From: an uncultured Prevotellaceae bacterium
GTDB taxonomy: Bacteria > Bacteroidota > Bacteroidia > Bacteroidales > Bacteroidaceae
Reading direction: 5' to 3'
DNA length: 41,742 nt
Assembly (NCBI GenBank): GCA_946406555.1
Contig: CAMJLB010000006.1
Location: forward strand, 1-41,742
The notes beneath the pieces were generated by a model. That model ran no database searches. It was not told the origin of the DNA and worked only from the letters and a program-made list of their open reading frames with translations. The translations under genes were made by a program, and so were the position numbers. Positions within the stretch are counted from its first letter, which is position 1. Each line of letters begins with the position of its first letter. This document shows positions 35,322-41,742 of the stretch, one piece after another.

Positions 35322-36869
35322 ATGTTTGTCAAGACCTTTAGCGCAGCAGTGATAGGCCTCGAGGCAACCACCATCGTCATAGAAGTGAACTTGGCCCATG
35401 GCATAGCCTATCACCTGTCGGGAATGGCCGACACCGCCGTGAAGGAGAGCTACGACCGCATCAGTGCCGCCCTCCACAACTTAGGCTACAAAGTGCCCAT
35501 GGCCGGGCTCACCATCAATCTCTCGCCCGCCGACCTGAAGAAGGAGGGCAGCGGCTTCGACCTGCCCATGGCCATCGGCATGCTGGGGGCCCAGGGCGAC
35601 CTCGACGGCAGCCGCTTCCAGGAATACATGCTTGCCGGCGAGCTGGGACTCGACGGGCGGCTGAAGCCCATACGGGCCATACTCCCTATCGCCATACGGG
35701 CAAGGAAGGAGAAGTTCAAGGGACTCATCGTGCCCAGCGAGAACATACGTGAAGCCGCCGTGGTCAACAACCTCGACGTGTATGGCATGGACAACCTGGC
35801 CGATGTCATTGCCTTCCTCAGCGGCCGTGGCCACTACGAGCCGATGGTGGTCGACACCCGCAAGGAGTTCTTCGAGCGGCAGAGCCGTTTCGACCTCGAC
35901 TTCGCCGACGTGAAAGGGCAGGAGAGCGTGAAGCGGGCCCTTGAGGTGTCGGCAGCCGGAGGCCACAACCTCATCATGATAGGGCCGCCGGGCAGTGGCA
36001 AGAGCATGATGGCCAAGCGGCTGCCCAGCATCCTGCCCCCGTTGTCGTTGGCCGAGAGCCTGGAGACCACCCAGATACACAGTGTGGCGGGCAAGCTGGC
36101 CCGCGACGTAAGCCTCATCAGCCAGCGACCCTTCCGCGCTCCCCACCACACCATCTCGCAGGTGGCACTCGTGGGTGGCGGCAACAACCCGCAGCCCGGC
36201 GAAATCTCGCTGGCACATAATGGCGTGCTCTTCATCGACGAGATGCCAGAGCTGTCGCGCTCGGCCCTCGAGGTGCTGCGCCAGCCGCTTGAAGACCGAA
36301 AGATCACCATCAGCCGTGCCAAATACAGCGTAGAGTACCCCTGCTCCTTCATGCTCGTGGCCTCGATGAACCCCTGCCCCTGTGGCTACTACGGCGACCC
36401 CACCCACCACTGCGTCTGCACCCCCGGCCAGATACAGCGCTATATGAACAAGATCAGCGGTCCCCTCCTTGACCGCATCGACATCCACTGCGAGATACAG
36501 GCCGTGCCCTTCGCCCAGCTCTCGCAGATGCAGCCCGGTGAGCCCTCGGCTGCTATCCGCGAGCGGGTCATTGCCGCCCGCAAGATTCAGGAGGAGCGCT
36601 TCAAACCCTACAAGGGCATCCACTGCAACGCCATGATGACTGAGCGAATGATTCATCAATACGCTGAACCTGACGAAAGTTCTTTGGCCCTCCTTCGGAT
36701 GGCGATGGAGCGATTGAAGCTCTCCGCACGCGCGTACAATAGAATATTAAAGGTGGCGCGAACTATTGCCGACTTAGAAGGTAGCGAGATAGTTCAGAGC
36801 CAGCATATTGCCGAAGCAGTAGGATACAGAAATCTTGACCGAGGCGATTGGGCTGAGAGAGGGACATAA
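35322..36869 (+). CDS. comM: YifB/ComM-family Mg-chelatase-like AAA+ ATPase, chimeric 3' end
   Basis: 515 residues from ATG 35322 (MFVKTFSAAVIGLEATTI). ComM is a hexameric helicase that extends heteroduplex DNA during natural transformation. An N-terminal ChlI-type Lon-fold domain (about 1-165) precedes an AAA+ core with Walker A GPPGSGKS (221-228), Walker B LFIDEMPE (Asp306/Glu307), a zinc-like PCPCGYYGD...CVC segment and the LLDRIDIH arginine motif (382-389). The C-terminal Mg_chelatase_C domain ends [15 protein letters not shown]. Codon use changes inside the gene: up to about 36620 it is GC-rich like the neighbours, then synonymous AT-rich codons run to the stop, matching the next gene. 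The region from codon 384 on is repeated three times downstream. Confidence 0.95.
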   Translation: MFVKTFSAAVIGLEATTIVIEVNLAHGIAYHLSGMADTAVKESYDRISAALHNLGYKVPMAGLTINLSPADLKKEGSGFDLPMAIGMLGAQGDLDGSRFQEYMLAGELGLDGRLKPIRAILPIAIRARKEKFKGLIVPSENIREAAVVNNLDVYGMDNLADVIAFLSGRGHYEPMVVDTRKEFFERQSRFDLDFADVKGQESVKRALEVSAAGGHNLIMIGPPGSGKSMMAKRLPSILPPLSLAESLETTQIHSVAGKLARDVSLISQRPFRAPHHTISQVALVGGGNNPQPGEISLAHNGVLFIDEMPELSRSALEVLRQPLEDRKITISRAKYSVEYPCSFMLVASMNPCPCGYYGDPTHHCVCTPGQIQRYMNKISGPLLDRIDIHCEIQAVPFAQLSQMQPGEPSAAIRERVIAARKIQEERFKPYKGIHCNAMMTERMIHQYAEPDESSLALLRMAMERLKLSARAYNRILKVARTIADLEGSEIVQSQHIAEAVGYRNLDRGDWAERGT

Positions 36870-36894
36870 TAATCAAACATTTAACAGGAATCAA

Positions 36895-38019
36895 ATGAAT
36901 AATATTAACCTTATAAAACAAGTTTCTGACAGAAAATCCATTGGTAGGAATAATGACGGAAAATACTTATTGTTTGACCATACTGTTTCAAATGGGCATC
37001 CTTATACGCTTTATTATGATTACATGGCCTTGAGAGATGATGGGAAAATTGACATACAATTAAAAGATTCGTGGGGACTGATGGATCCTCACGGAAGAAT
37101 TCTTGTATACCCTCGTTTTTCTAAACCTTTGATTTTTGAAGATGGTTTATCTGTAGTACAGGATTCTCGATATGACTTAGGCCATTTGGGGGTAGTTGAC
37201 AGTAACGGTTTTGAACTTGTGCCTGCTATATACGATGATATAGAGTTTATTGAGGAATATGTGCTAAATGAAGAACTTTGGTTTTATGAAGATAAAGTAG
37301 CTTTTATCTTTGGATGTATTGATGACGGAGATTTTATTACTCATATTGGGCATGGGAGTGGGTATAAAGCTCATTTAAGAGAAGATAATGGGGTAGAATT
37401 GTTTTTACGGAATGGTAAAGTTATATCAGGTAAATACGAATGTTTTTATGTTACTTATGACAGACAATTTATATTCGCTGGCTATAAAGGGTTTAAAATC
37501 ATTGGATATGATGGAGATCGTAAAGAGTACATAAAAAGATATGAAGGATACCATGATTTAATAAACAAAGAAGGGACTATATTATTAAAAAAAGTCTGTG
37601 ACTTTATTTATAACTCAAACCTCAAAGCAGTTAAAATAGGTTTTGAAAATACAAAATGGGCATTTTTAAACAAAGAAAACAAATTTATTACAAACAGTGG
37701 AGATTTTGTTCCAATAAACGAAATTGATGAAACCAATAAGAAGCTTACAAAAATCTACTGGCCAATGACATCAGAAGAATTCATTGACAAGAACTTAACA
37801 ATAATAGCCAATATTTGTAAGATTAAGGATATCGACTCTTTAAAAGATGAAATGAAGAGAAGGACAATATGGATGACAGATGAGGACTATGAAAATGAAC
37901 CGTATCCTTCAGATAACTACGATCCATATCAGTATTCAGATAGAGCTCCAAATGAAGAATTTGGAATTATGGATGCTTTAGATGGTGAGCCAGATGCTTA
38001 TTGGAATATAGACAAATAA
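36895..38019 (+). CDS. WG-repeat protein, AT-rich, cargo of cassette 1
   Basis: 374 residues from ATG 36895, 25 bp after the comM stop. WG-type repeats are seen at about 60-86 (WGLMDPHGRILVYPRF), 98-118 (LGVVDSNGFELVPAIYDD) and near 253 (KWAFLNKENKFI), the pattern W/L-G-hh-D/N-x-x-G-x-hh-h-P. No signal peptide. The C-terminus is acidic (EDYENEPYPSDNYDPY). WG-repeat proteins have no settled function and often occur near polymorphic toxin or mobile loci. Base composition is far more AT-rich than in all minus-strand genes and continues from the comM 3' end, a sign of transfer. The next ORF starts 1 bp after its stop. Confidence 0.85.
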   Translation: MNNINLIKQVSDRKSIGRNNDGKYLLFDHTVSNGHPYTLYYDYMALRDDGKIDIQLKDSWGLMDPHGRILVYPRFSKPLIFEDGLSVVQDSRYDLGHLGVVDSNGFELVPAIYDDIEFIEEYVLNEELWFYEDKVAFIFGCIDDGDFITHIGHGSGYKAHLREDNGVELFLRNGKVISGKYECFYVTYDRQFIFAGYKGFKIIGYDGDRKEYIKRYEGYHDLINKEGTILLKKVCDFIYNSNLKAVKIGFENTKWAFLNKENKFITNSGDFVPINEIDETNKKLTKIYWPMTSEEFIDKNLTIIANICKIKDIDSLKDEMKRRTIWMTDEDYENEPYPSDNYDPYQYSDRAPNEEFGIMDALDGEPDAYWNIDK

Positions 38020-38020
38020 T

Positions 38021-38545
38021 ATGCCAATAATATATATAACTTTATGTGTAATCGCTGCAATGCTGACAATCGGTCTTCTTATAGGAATGAAAAATTCTTG
38101 TAAACGGGGTTACATAATCTTCGACCGCATAGATATACACTGCGAGATACAGGCCGTGCCCTTCGCCCAGCTCTCGCAGATGCAACCCGGCGAGCCCTCG
38201 GCTGCCATCCGCGAAAGAGTAATCAAAGCCCGCAACTTCCAGACCGAGCGCTTCTCTAAGCTCCCCTCCCCCTCGGGAGGGGTTGGGGGTAGGCCTCATT
38301 GCAACGCCCAGATGACCGAGCGCATGCTCCACGAATTTGCCGAGCCCGACGCCGCCTCGCTCGACATGCTCCGTATGGTCATGGAGCGCCTGAAGCTCTC
38401 CGCCCGTGCCTACAGCCGCATACTGAAGGTGGCCCGCACCATCGCCGACCTCGCTGGCTCTGAGAAAGTAGAGTCCATGCACATCGCCGAGGCTATCGGT
38501 TACCGGAATCTCGACAGAGGTGACTGGGCTGAAAGGGGAATATAA
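38021..38545 (+). CDS. small membrane-anchored ORF fused in frame to a ComM C-terminal copy (tail 2)
   Basis: 174 residues. Residues 1-23 form one predicted membrane segment (IIYITLCVIAAMLTIGLLIG), then NSCKRGYIIF, then from base 38123 a copy of ComM residues 384-515 ([14 protein letters not shown] to [12 protein letters not shown], stop at the comM position). It contains a +24-bp change in which a GC-rich palindromic repeat replaces six codons, leaving the frame open. Codons are GC-rich, unlike the WG gene before it, so this looks like the displaced native comM end. It could be a decayed remnant, or a translated membrane-tethered Mg_chelatase_C domain; the parallel ORF at 40555-40980 favours the second. 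No AAA+ core, so no ATPase activity. Confidence 0.6.
   Translation: MPIIYITLCVIAAMLTIGLLIGMKNSCKRGYIIFDRIDIHCEIQAVPFAQLSQMQPGEPSAAIRERVIKARNFQTERFSKLPSPSGGVGGRPHCNAQMTERMLHEFAEPDAASLDMLRMVMERLKLSARAYSRILKVARTIADLAGSEKVESMHIAEAIGYRNLDRGDWAERGI
38093..38122 (+). repeat. cassette border with TGTAA-N6-TTACA core (copy 1)
   Basis: A 27-bp sequence nearly identical to 40621-40647, directly before the point where comM similarity starts. Contains TGTAA (38099-38103), six bases, TTACA (38110-38114), an inverted repeat of the size seen in tyrosine recombinase crossover sites. The 13-bp word TAATCGCTGCAAT, shared by both leaders, lies further upstream. Confidence 0.65.
38258..38293. repeat. GC-rich palindromic repeat inserted in tail 2
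   Basis: Contains CCCCTCC-N6-GGAGGGG followed by TTGGGGGT, replacing the six codons KPYKGI of comM. From memory, G/C-tract palindromes of this type are dispersed in many Bacteroidota genomes, often inside coding frames. Confidence 0.7.
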
Positions 38546-38581
38546 AGGATATAGGTCTATATGAGGTAACTATAACAAGGT

Positions 38582-39574
38582 ATGGACGAACAACAGAATA
38601 TCATTATCTATCAGTCGGAAGATGGAGTTGTCCGGCTTGATGTTCGATTGGAAGATGAAACGGTGTGGCTGACTATTGACCAAATGGCTGAGTTGTTTGG
38701 CAAGTCACGCTCTACAATCAATGAGCATATCCTTCATATTTATGAGGAAGGAGAGCTTGAAGAAGACAAGACGAAGAGAAAAATCGGAATTTCCGATTTT
38801 TCTACGAAACCAACAAACTTATATAACCTCGACGTGATTATCTCTGTCGGCTATCGGGTGAAGTCTATTCAAGGTACCCGTTTCCGTCAGTGGGCTACAG
38901 AAAGACTGCATGAATACATCGTGAAAGGCTTTGCTTTGGATGATGAACGATTGAAGAACCTCGGCGGTGGCAGTTATTGGAAGGAACTCCTTGACCGCAT
39001 TCGCGATATTCGTTCCTCAGAAAAAGTGCTGTACAGGCAGGTACTTGACCTCTATGCAACCGCAGTTGACTATGATCCACGTTCAGACACCTCTCGACTG
39101 TTCTTCAAGATTGTACAGAATAAACTCCACTATGCAGCCCACGGACACACGGCAGCAGAAGTCATTTACGAAAGGGCTGATGCGGACAAACCTTTTATGG
39201 GATTAACCACATTTAAGGGCGAGTTACCTTGTCTGAATGATGTAAAGATAGCCAAGAACTACCTATCTGCTGATGAGTTGAAGATTCTGAATAACCTCGT
39301 ATCTGGATATTTCGACTTCGCAGAAATCCAGGCATTGAAACATCGTCCAATGTATATGGAAGATTATGTTCGCCAACTTGACAACAACATCACTTCTATC
39401 GGAGAAGAACTTTTGACTGATGGCGGCACTGTTAGTCACGAAGAGGCAATGGAGAAGGCTGTAGCAGAATACCGCAAGTACCAAGTGAAGACACTCTCGT
39501 CAGTTGAACAGGCTTATTTGGAAAGCATTAAAGGCATTGAAAAGAGAGCAAAACGTGGCAGAAAGAAAGAATGA
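38582..39574 (+). CDS. RhuM family protein, cargo of cassette 2
   Basis: 330 residues, complete. N-terminal part WLTIDQMAELFGKSRSTINEHI looks like a helix-turn-helix. The family core follows: YNLDVIISVGYRVKSIQGTRFRQWATERLHEYIVKGFALDDERLKN, then LDRIRDIRSSEKVLYRQVLDLYATAVDYD and HYAAHGHTAAEVIYERADADKPFMGLTT. This matches Virulence_RhuM (named from a Salmonella pathogenicity island gene); molecular function is unknown, and members are frequent on phages, islands and near restriction loci. It starts 36 bp after tail 2 and ends 3 bp before tail 3. No TAnnTTTG promoter was seen before it. A perfect 13-bp palindrome (38777-38803) lies inside the gene. Confidence 0.92.
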   Translation: MDEQQNIIIYQSEDGVVRLDVRLEDETVWLTIDQMAELFGKSRSTINEHILHIYEEGELEEDKTKRKIGISDFSTKPTNLYNLDVIISVGYRVKSIQGTRFRQWATERLHEYIVKGFALDDERLKNLGGGSYWKELLDRIRDIRSSEKVLYRQVLDLYATAVDYDPRSDTSRLFFKIVQNKLHYAAHGHTAAEVIYERADADKPFMGLTTFKGELPCLNDVKIAKNYLSADELKILNNLVSGYFDFAEIQALKHRPMYMEDYVRQLDNNITSIGEELLTDGGTVSHEEAMEKAVAEYRKYQVKTLSSVEQAYLESIKGIEKRAKRGRKKE

Positions 39575-39577
39575 AGG

Positions 39578-39654
39578 TAAAGTCGATGCACATCGCCGAA
39601 GCCATCGGTTACCGCAATCTGGACCGCGGCGACTGGGCGGAGCGAGGGATTTAG
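39578..39654 (+). pseudogene. comM 3'-end fragment (tail 3), last 25 codons only
   Basis: Reads [23 protein letters not shown] and ends with TAG at the comM stop position. GC-rich codons as in tails 2 and 4. It joins the RhuM stop after 3 bp, lacks the membrane leader and border, and has no start of its own, so it is a truncated remnant. Confidence 0.85.
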
Positions 39655-39703
39655 AATCCTATAGTTATAGTTGTGTATTAGAGGTTTAAACATAAATAAA
39701 GGT

Positions 39704-40555
39704 ATGACTAAGTTCAATCAGATAAAACTCTTTGAAGAGAAAAAGGTACGCGCCGTGTATGATGACGTGGAAGAGAAGTGGTACTTCTCGATAGTTGACG
39801 TTTGTGGAGCGCTAACGGAAAGTAAGGATGCCACAGCGTATTGGCGCAAGCTGAAACAAAGGCTTAAAGAAGAGGGTAATGAAACCGTGACAAATTGTCA
39901 CGCTTTGAAACTTCAAGCTGCTGACGGTAAGATGCGAAAGACGGATGTGGCTGATACAGAACAGCTTTTCCGACTGATTCAGTCCATTCCTTCACCTAAG
40001 GCCGAGCCGTTTAAGCAATGGATGGCTCAAATGGCAGCACAAAGACTCGACCAAATGCAAGACCCAGAATTGGGTATCCAACAGTCACTTGCTGACTACA
40101 AGCGTTTGGGCTACTCAGACAATTGGATTAACCAACGTCTGAAGTCTATTGAAATACGCAAAGACCTAACTGATGAGTGGAAACGGCATGGGCTTGAGGA
40201 AGGCGTACAGTTTGCCACACTGACCGACATCATCTACCATACTTGGGCAGGCATGACAGCACGGGAGTACAAGAAATTCAAGGGACTAAAGAAAGAGAAC
40301 CTGCGTGACAACATGACCAATCGCGAACTGGTGATGAACATGTTGGCAGAGCTTTCTACCAAGGAAATCTCCGAAAGTCAAAATCCTGAATCGTTTGGAG
40401 ACCATATGGACGTAGCTCGTCAAGGTGGTGAGATTGCCCGCAACGCCCGCATGGAACTTGAAGCCAAGACAGGCAAACCTGTAGTATCGCCCCTCAATGC
40501 GAAAAAGGGTCTGTTATTAGATAAAGACAACTATAAAGAAAAAGAAAGTGAGTAA
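39704..40555 (+). CDS. DinD-like BRO-N domain protein, cargo of cassette 3
   Basis: 283 residues from ATG 39704 ([20 protein letters not shown]); an upstream in-frame ATG would add 11 residues unlike the family. N-terminal BRO-N domain ([34 protein letters not shown], with [23 protein letters not shown]) and the DinD middle part ([36 protein letters not shown]). DinD is a LexA-controlled gene in E. coli whose product antagonises RecA filaments; transfer of that role to this protein is inference. No LexA-type box was recognised upstream. The stop overlaps the start of the next leader ORF by one base. Confidence 0.88.
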   Translation: MTKFNQIKLFEEKKVRAVYDDVEEKWYFSIVDVCGALTESKDATAYWRKLKQRLKEEGNETVTNCHALKLQAADGKMRKTDVADTEQLFRLIQSIPSPKAEPFKQWMAQMAAQRLDQMQDPELGIQQSLADYKRLGYSDNWINQRLKSIEIRKDLTDEWKRHGLEEGVQFATLTDIIYHTWAGMTAREYKKFKGLKKENLRDNMTNRELVMNMLAELSTKEISESQNPESFGDHMDVARQGGEIARNARMELEAKTGKPVVSPLNAKKGLLLDKDNYKEKESE

Positions 40556-40980
40556 TGGCTACGATAACAATATACTTAATCGCTGCAATATCAATAATTC
40601 AGTTTCTCAAAGAAACGAATAATTCTTGTAAACAGGGTTACATAATCGCCGACTGTATCGACATACACTGCGAGATCCAGGCCGTGCCCTTCTTGCGTCC
40701 TTTCAGTTGCAAGCGAGCAGAGTTCGAGCGCGCCCAGCTCTCGCAGATGCAGCCCGGCGAGCCGTCGGCAGTTATCCGCGAGCGAGTCATTGCCGCCCGC
40801 AGGATTCAGGAGGAGCGCCTGAAGCTCTCCGCCCGCGCCTACAGCCGCATACTGAAGGTGGCCCGCACCATCGCCGACCTCGCCGGCAGCGAGAAAGTGG
40901 AGTCGATGCACATCGCCGAGGCCATCGGATACCGTAATCTCGATAGAGGCGACTGGGCAGAGAGAGGATTTTTAGTATAA
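40555..40980 (+). CDS. second membrane-leader ORF fused to a ComM C-terminal copy (tail 4)
   Basis: 141 residues, starting at TAATG with the dinD-like stop. A short hydrophobic segment ([15 protein letters not shown]), [10 protein letters not shown], then from 40651 the ComM tail from residue 384. Two changes against comM: a 39-bp insertion (40693-40731, encoding [13 protein letters not shown]) and a 114-bp deletion at about 40812-40818 between GGAGCG repeats, removing 38 codons. Both are multiples of three, and the frame stays open to WAERGFLV and a stop two codons past the usual one. Same architecture as 38021-38545, so either a recurring junction product or a real small protein. Confidence 0.55.
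   Translation: MATITIYLIAAISIIQFLKETNNSCKQGYIIADCIDIHCEIQAVPFLRPFSCKRAEFERAQLSQMQPGEPSAVIRERVIAARRIQEERLKLSARAYSRILKVARTIADLAGSEKVESMHIAEAIGYRNLDRGDWAERGFLV
40621..40650 (+). repeat. cassette border with TGTAA-N6-TTACA core (copy 2)
   Basis: Matches 38093-38119 with one substitution in the spacer (ACAGGG against ACGGGG). TGTAA at 40627-40631, TTACA at 40638-40642, comM similarity starting at 40651. Confidence 0.65.
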
Positions 40981-40996
40981 TTATATGAACTAAGAT

Positions 40997-41742
40997 ATGG
41001 ACGAACAGCAGAATATCATCATTTATCGGACGGCAGACGGGCGCGCATCGGTAGCACTCTATGCCAAGGACGGCAAGATATGGCTGAACCAGCAGCAGAT
41101 GGCAGAACTTTTTGCCACCTCGAAGCAAAGTATCAGCTATCATATCATCAACATATTGAAAGAAAAGGAGTTAAACGAATTTTCAGTTGTCAAAGAATTC
41201 TTGACTACTGCCGCAAATGGTAAGAATTACAATGTGGTGTTCTACTCTCTGGAGATGATTATTGCCGTGGGTTATCGTGTTCGGGGAATACGAGGCACTC
41301 AGTTCCGCCAGTGGGCAACAGAACACTTGACAGAATATCTGGTGAAAGGCTTCACAATGGATGATGAACGACTGAAGAATCCTGACGGCCGGCCTGACTA
41401 TTTCGATGAGCTGCTGGCTCGCATCCGCGACATTCGTGCCTCAGAAAAACGGTTCTACCAGAAAGTGCGCGACCTCTTTGCCCTCAGCAGCGACTATGAC
41501 AAAACTGACAAAGCCACACAGATGTTCTTTGCCGAGACGCAAAACAAACTGCTGTATGCCATCACTCATCAGACGGCTGCAGAACTGATTGTTGCCCGTG
41601 CCGATGTCAACCAGCCGAATATGGGGCTGACCACTTGGAAAGGCAGCATAGTCCGTAAAGGCGATGTGATAGTAGCGAAGAACTATCTGCAAGACAATGA
41701 GATAGATTCACTAAACCGACTCGTCGACATCTTCCTGACCAG
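40997..41742 (+). CDS. second RhuM family protein, cargo of cassette 4, cut by window end
   Basis: About 248 residues visible from ATG 40997 with no stop before the window end. It shares the N-terminus MDEQQNIIIY with the first RhuM gene, then diverges (IWLNQQQMAELFATSKQSISYHI) but keeps the family core: YSLEMIIAVGYRVRGIRGTQFRQWATEHLTEYLVKGFTMDDERLKN, LARIRDIRASEKRFYQKVRDLFALSSDYD and the GLTTWKG block. Starts 16 bp after tail 4. The first about 45 bp are close to those of the first RhuM gene at DNA level, so the pair may be related by duplication or by repeated capture of the same cargo type. Confidence 0.92.
   Translation, partial: MDEQQNIIIYRTADGRASVALYAKDGKIWLNQQQMAELFATSKQSISYHIINILKEKELNEFSVVKEFLTTAANGKNYNVVFYSLEMIIAVGYRVRGIRGTQFRQWATEHLTEYLVKGFTMDDERLKNPDGRPDYFDELLARIRDIRASEKRFYQKVRDLFALSSDYDKTDKATQMFFAETQNKLLYAITHQTAAELIVARADVNQPNMGLTTWKGSIVRKGDVIVAKNYLQDNEIDSLNRLVDIFLT

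Noticed and set aside
35481..36659. 392-codon frame on the minus strand of comM
   Set aside because: Shadow of the conserved comM coding strand, His/Val/Ala-rich and without family features.
38777..38803. Perfect 13-bp palindrome ending in T-run inside the first RhuM gene, terminator-like
   Set aside because: It lies within a complete coding frame whose family core continues across it. I keep it only as a feature of that gene; no evidence of termination.
39504..39689. 61-codon frame across the RhuM end and tail 3
   Set aside because: Out of frame with both RhuM and the comM tail; Arg-rich shadow.
35322..41742. Assembly error as source of the repeated comM ends
   Set aside because: The tails differ from each other in many bases, carry distinct indels and separate different cargo; a collapse or duplication artefact would give near-identical copies. 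Long-read confirmation would settle it.

Overview
This window most likely comes from a member of the Bacteroidota close to Prevotella (Prevotellaceae). Three things point that way. Promoters have the Bacteroidetes form TTTG-N19/20-TAnnTTTG. Two secreted proteins end in the Prevotella version of the type IX secretion (T9SS) C-terminal signal. The gene order guaB-ppiC-surA-ostA-mutL and tig-clpP-clpX-recQ is, from memory, typical of the phylum. Everything up to about 34.6 kb is on the minus strand; comM and what follows are on the plus strand.

Layout: 1-3.9 kb holds asnS (3' part missing), an RluB-type pseudouridine synthase with a long repetitive N-terminal tail, and purB. 4.1-7 kb holds a lipoprotein of unknown role, tRNA-Val(TAC) and an OmpA-family porin. 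7-15 kb is a compact operon read guaB, ppiC, surA-like, ostA-like, mutL. 15-16 kb is a gene-free stretch with copy A of a dispersed non-coding element. 16-22.8 kb holds two T9SS-secreted proteins. 22.9-27 kb is clpP-clpX-recQ. 27.2-30.7 kb is a four-gene module (VTC-type polyphosphate polymerase, DUF4956 membrane protein, DUF2490 barrel, Cthe_2159-like lipoprotein) lying between tig and clpP. 30.9-34.5 kb holds tig, a bile-acid/sodium symporter-like transporter and an AAA ATPase. Copy B of the non-coding element follows at 34.7-35.1 kb.

The most unusual part is 35.2 kb to the window end. An intact comM is followed by a chain of cargo genes in the same orientation: a WG-repeat protein, a RhuM protein, a DinD/BRO-type protein and a second RhuM protein cut by the window end. 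After each of the first three cargo genes comes another copy of the 3' end of comM. Two of these copies start at the same comM codon (Asp384). Each of the two is preceded by a short shared border and fused in frame to a small ORF with one predicted membrane segment. Insertions and deletions in both are multiples of three, so both remain open down to the comM stop. The 3' end of the intact comM and the adjoining WG gene are AT-rich compared with the GC-rich downstream tails, as if the latest cassette brought its own replacement 3' end. I read this as a cassette array built on the comM 3' end, with promoterless cargo probably read from the comM promoter. No integrase or transposase is visible in the window.

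The second unusual item is the pair of ~440-bp non-coding elements. Both contain exactly four tandem 22-bp units followed by a long hairpin whose arms differ between copies yet still pair. Both lie upstream of minus-strand genes, and copy A has a consensus promoter reading into it.
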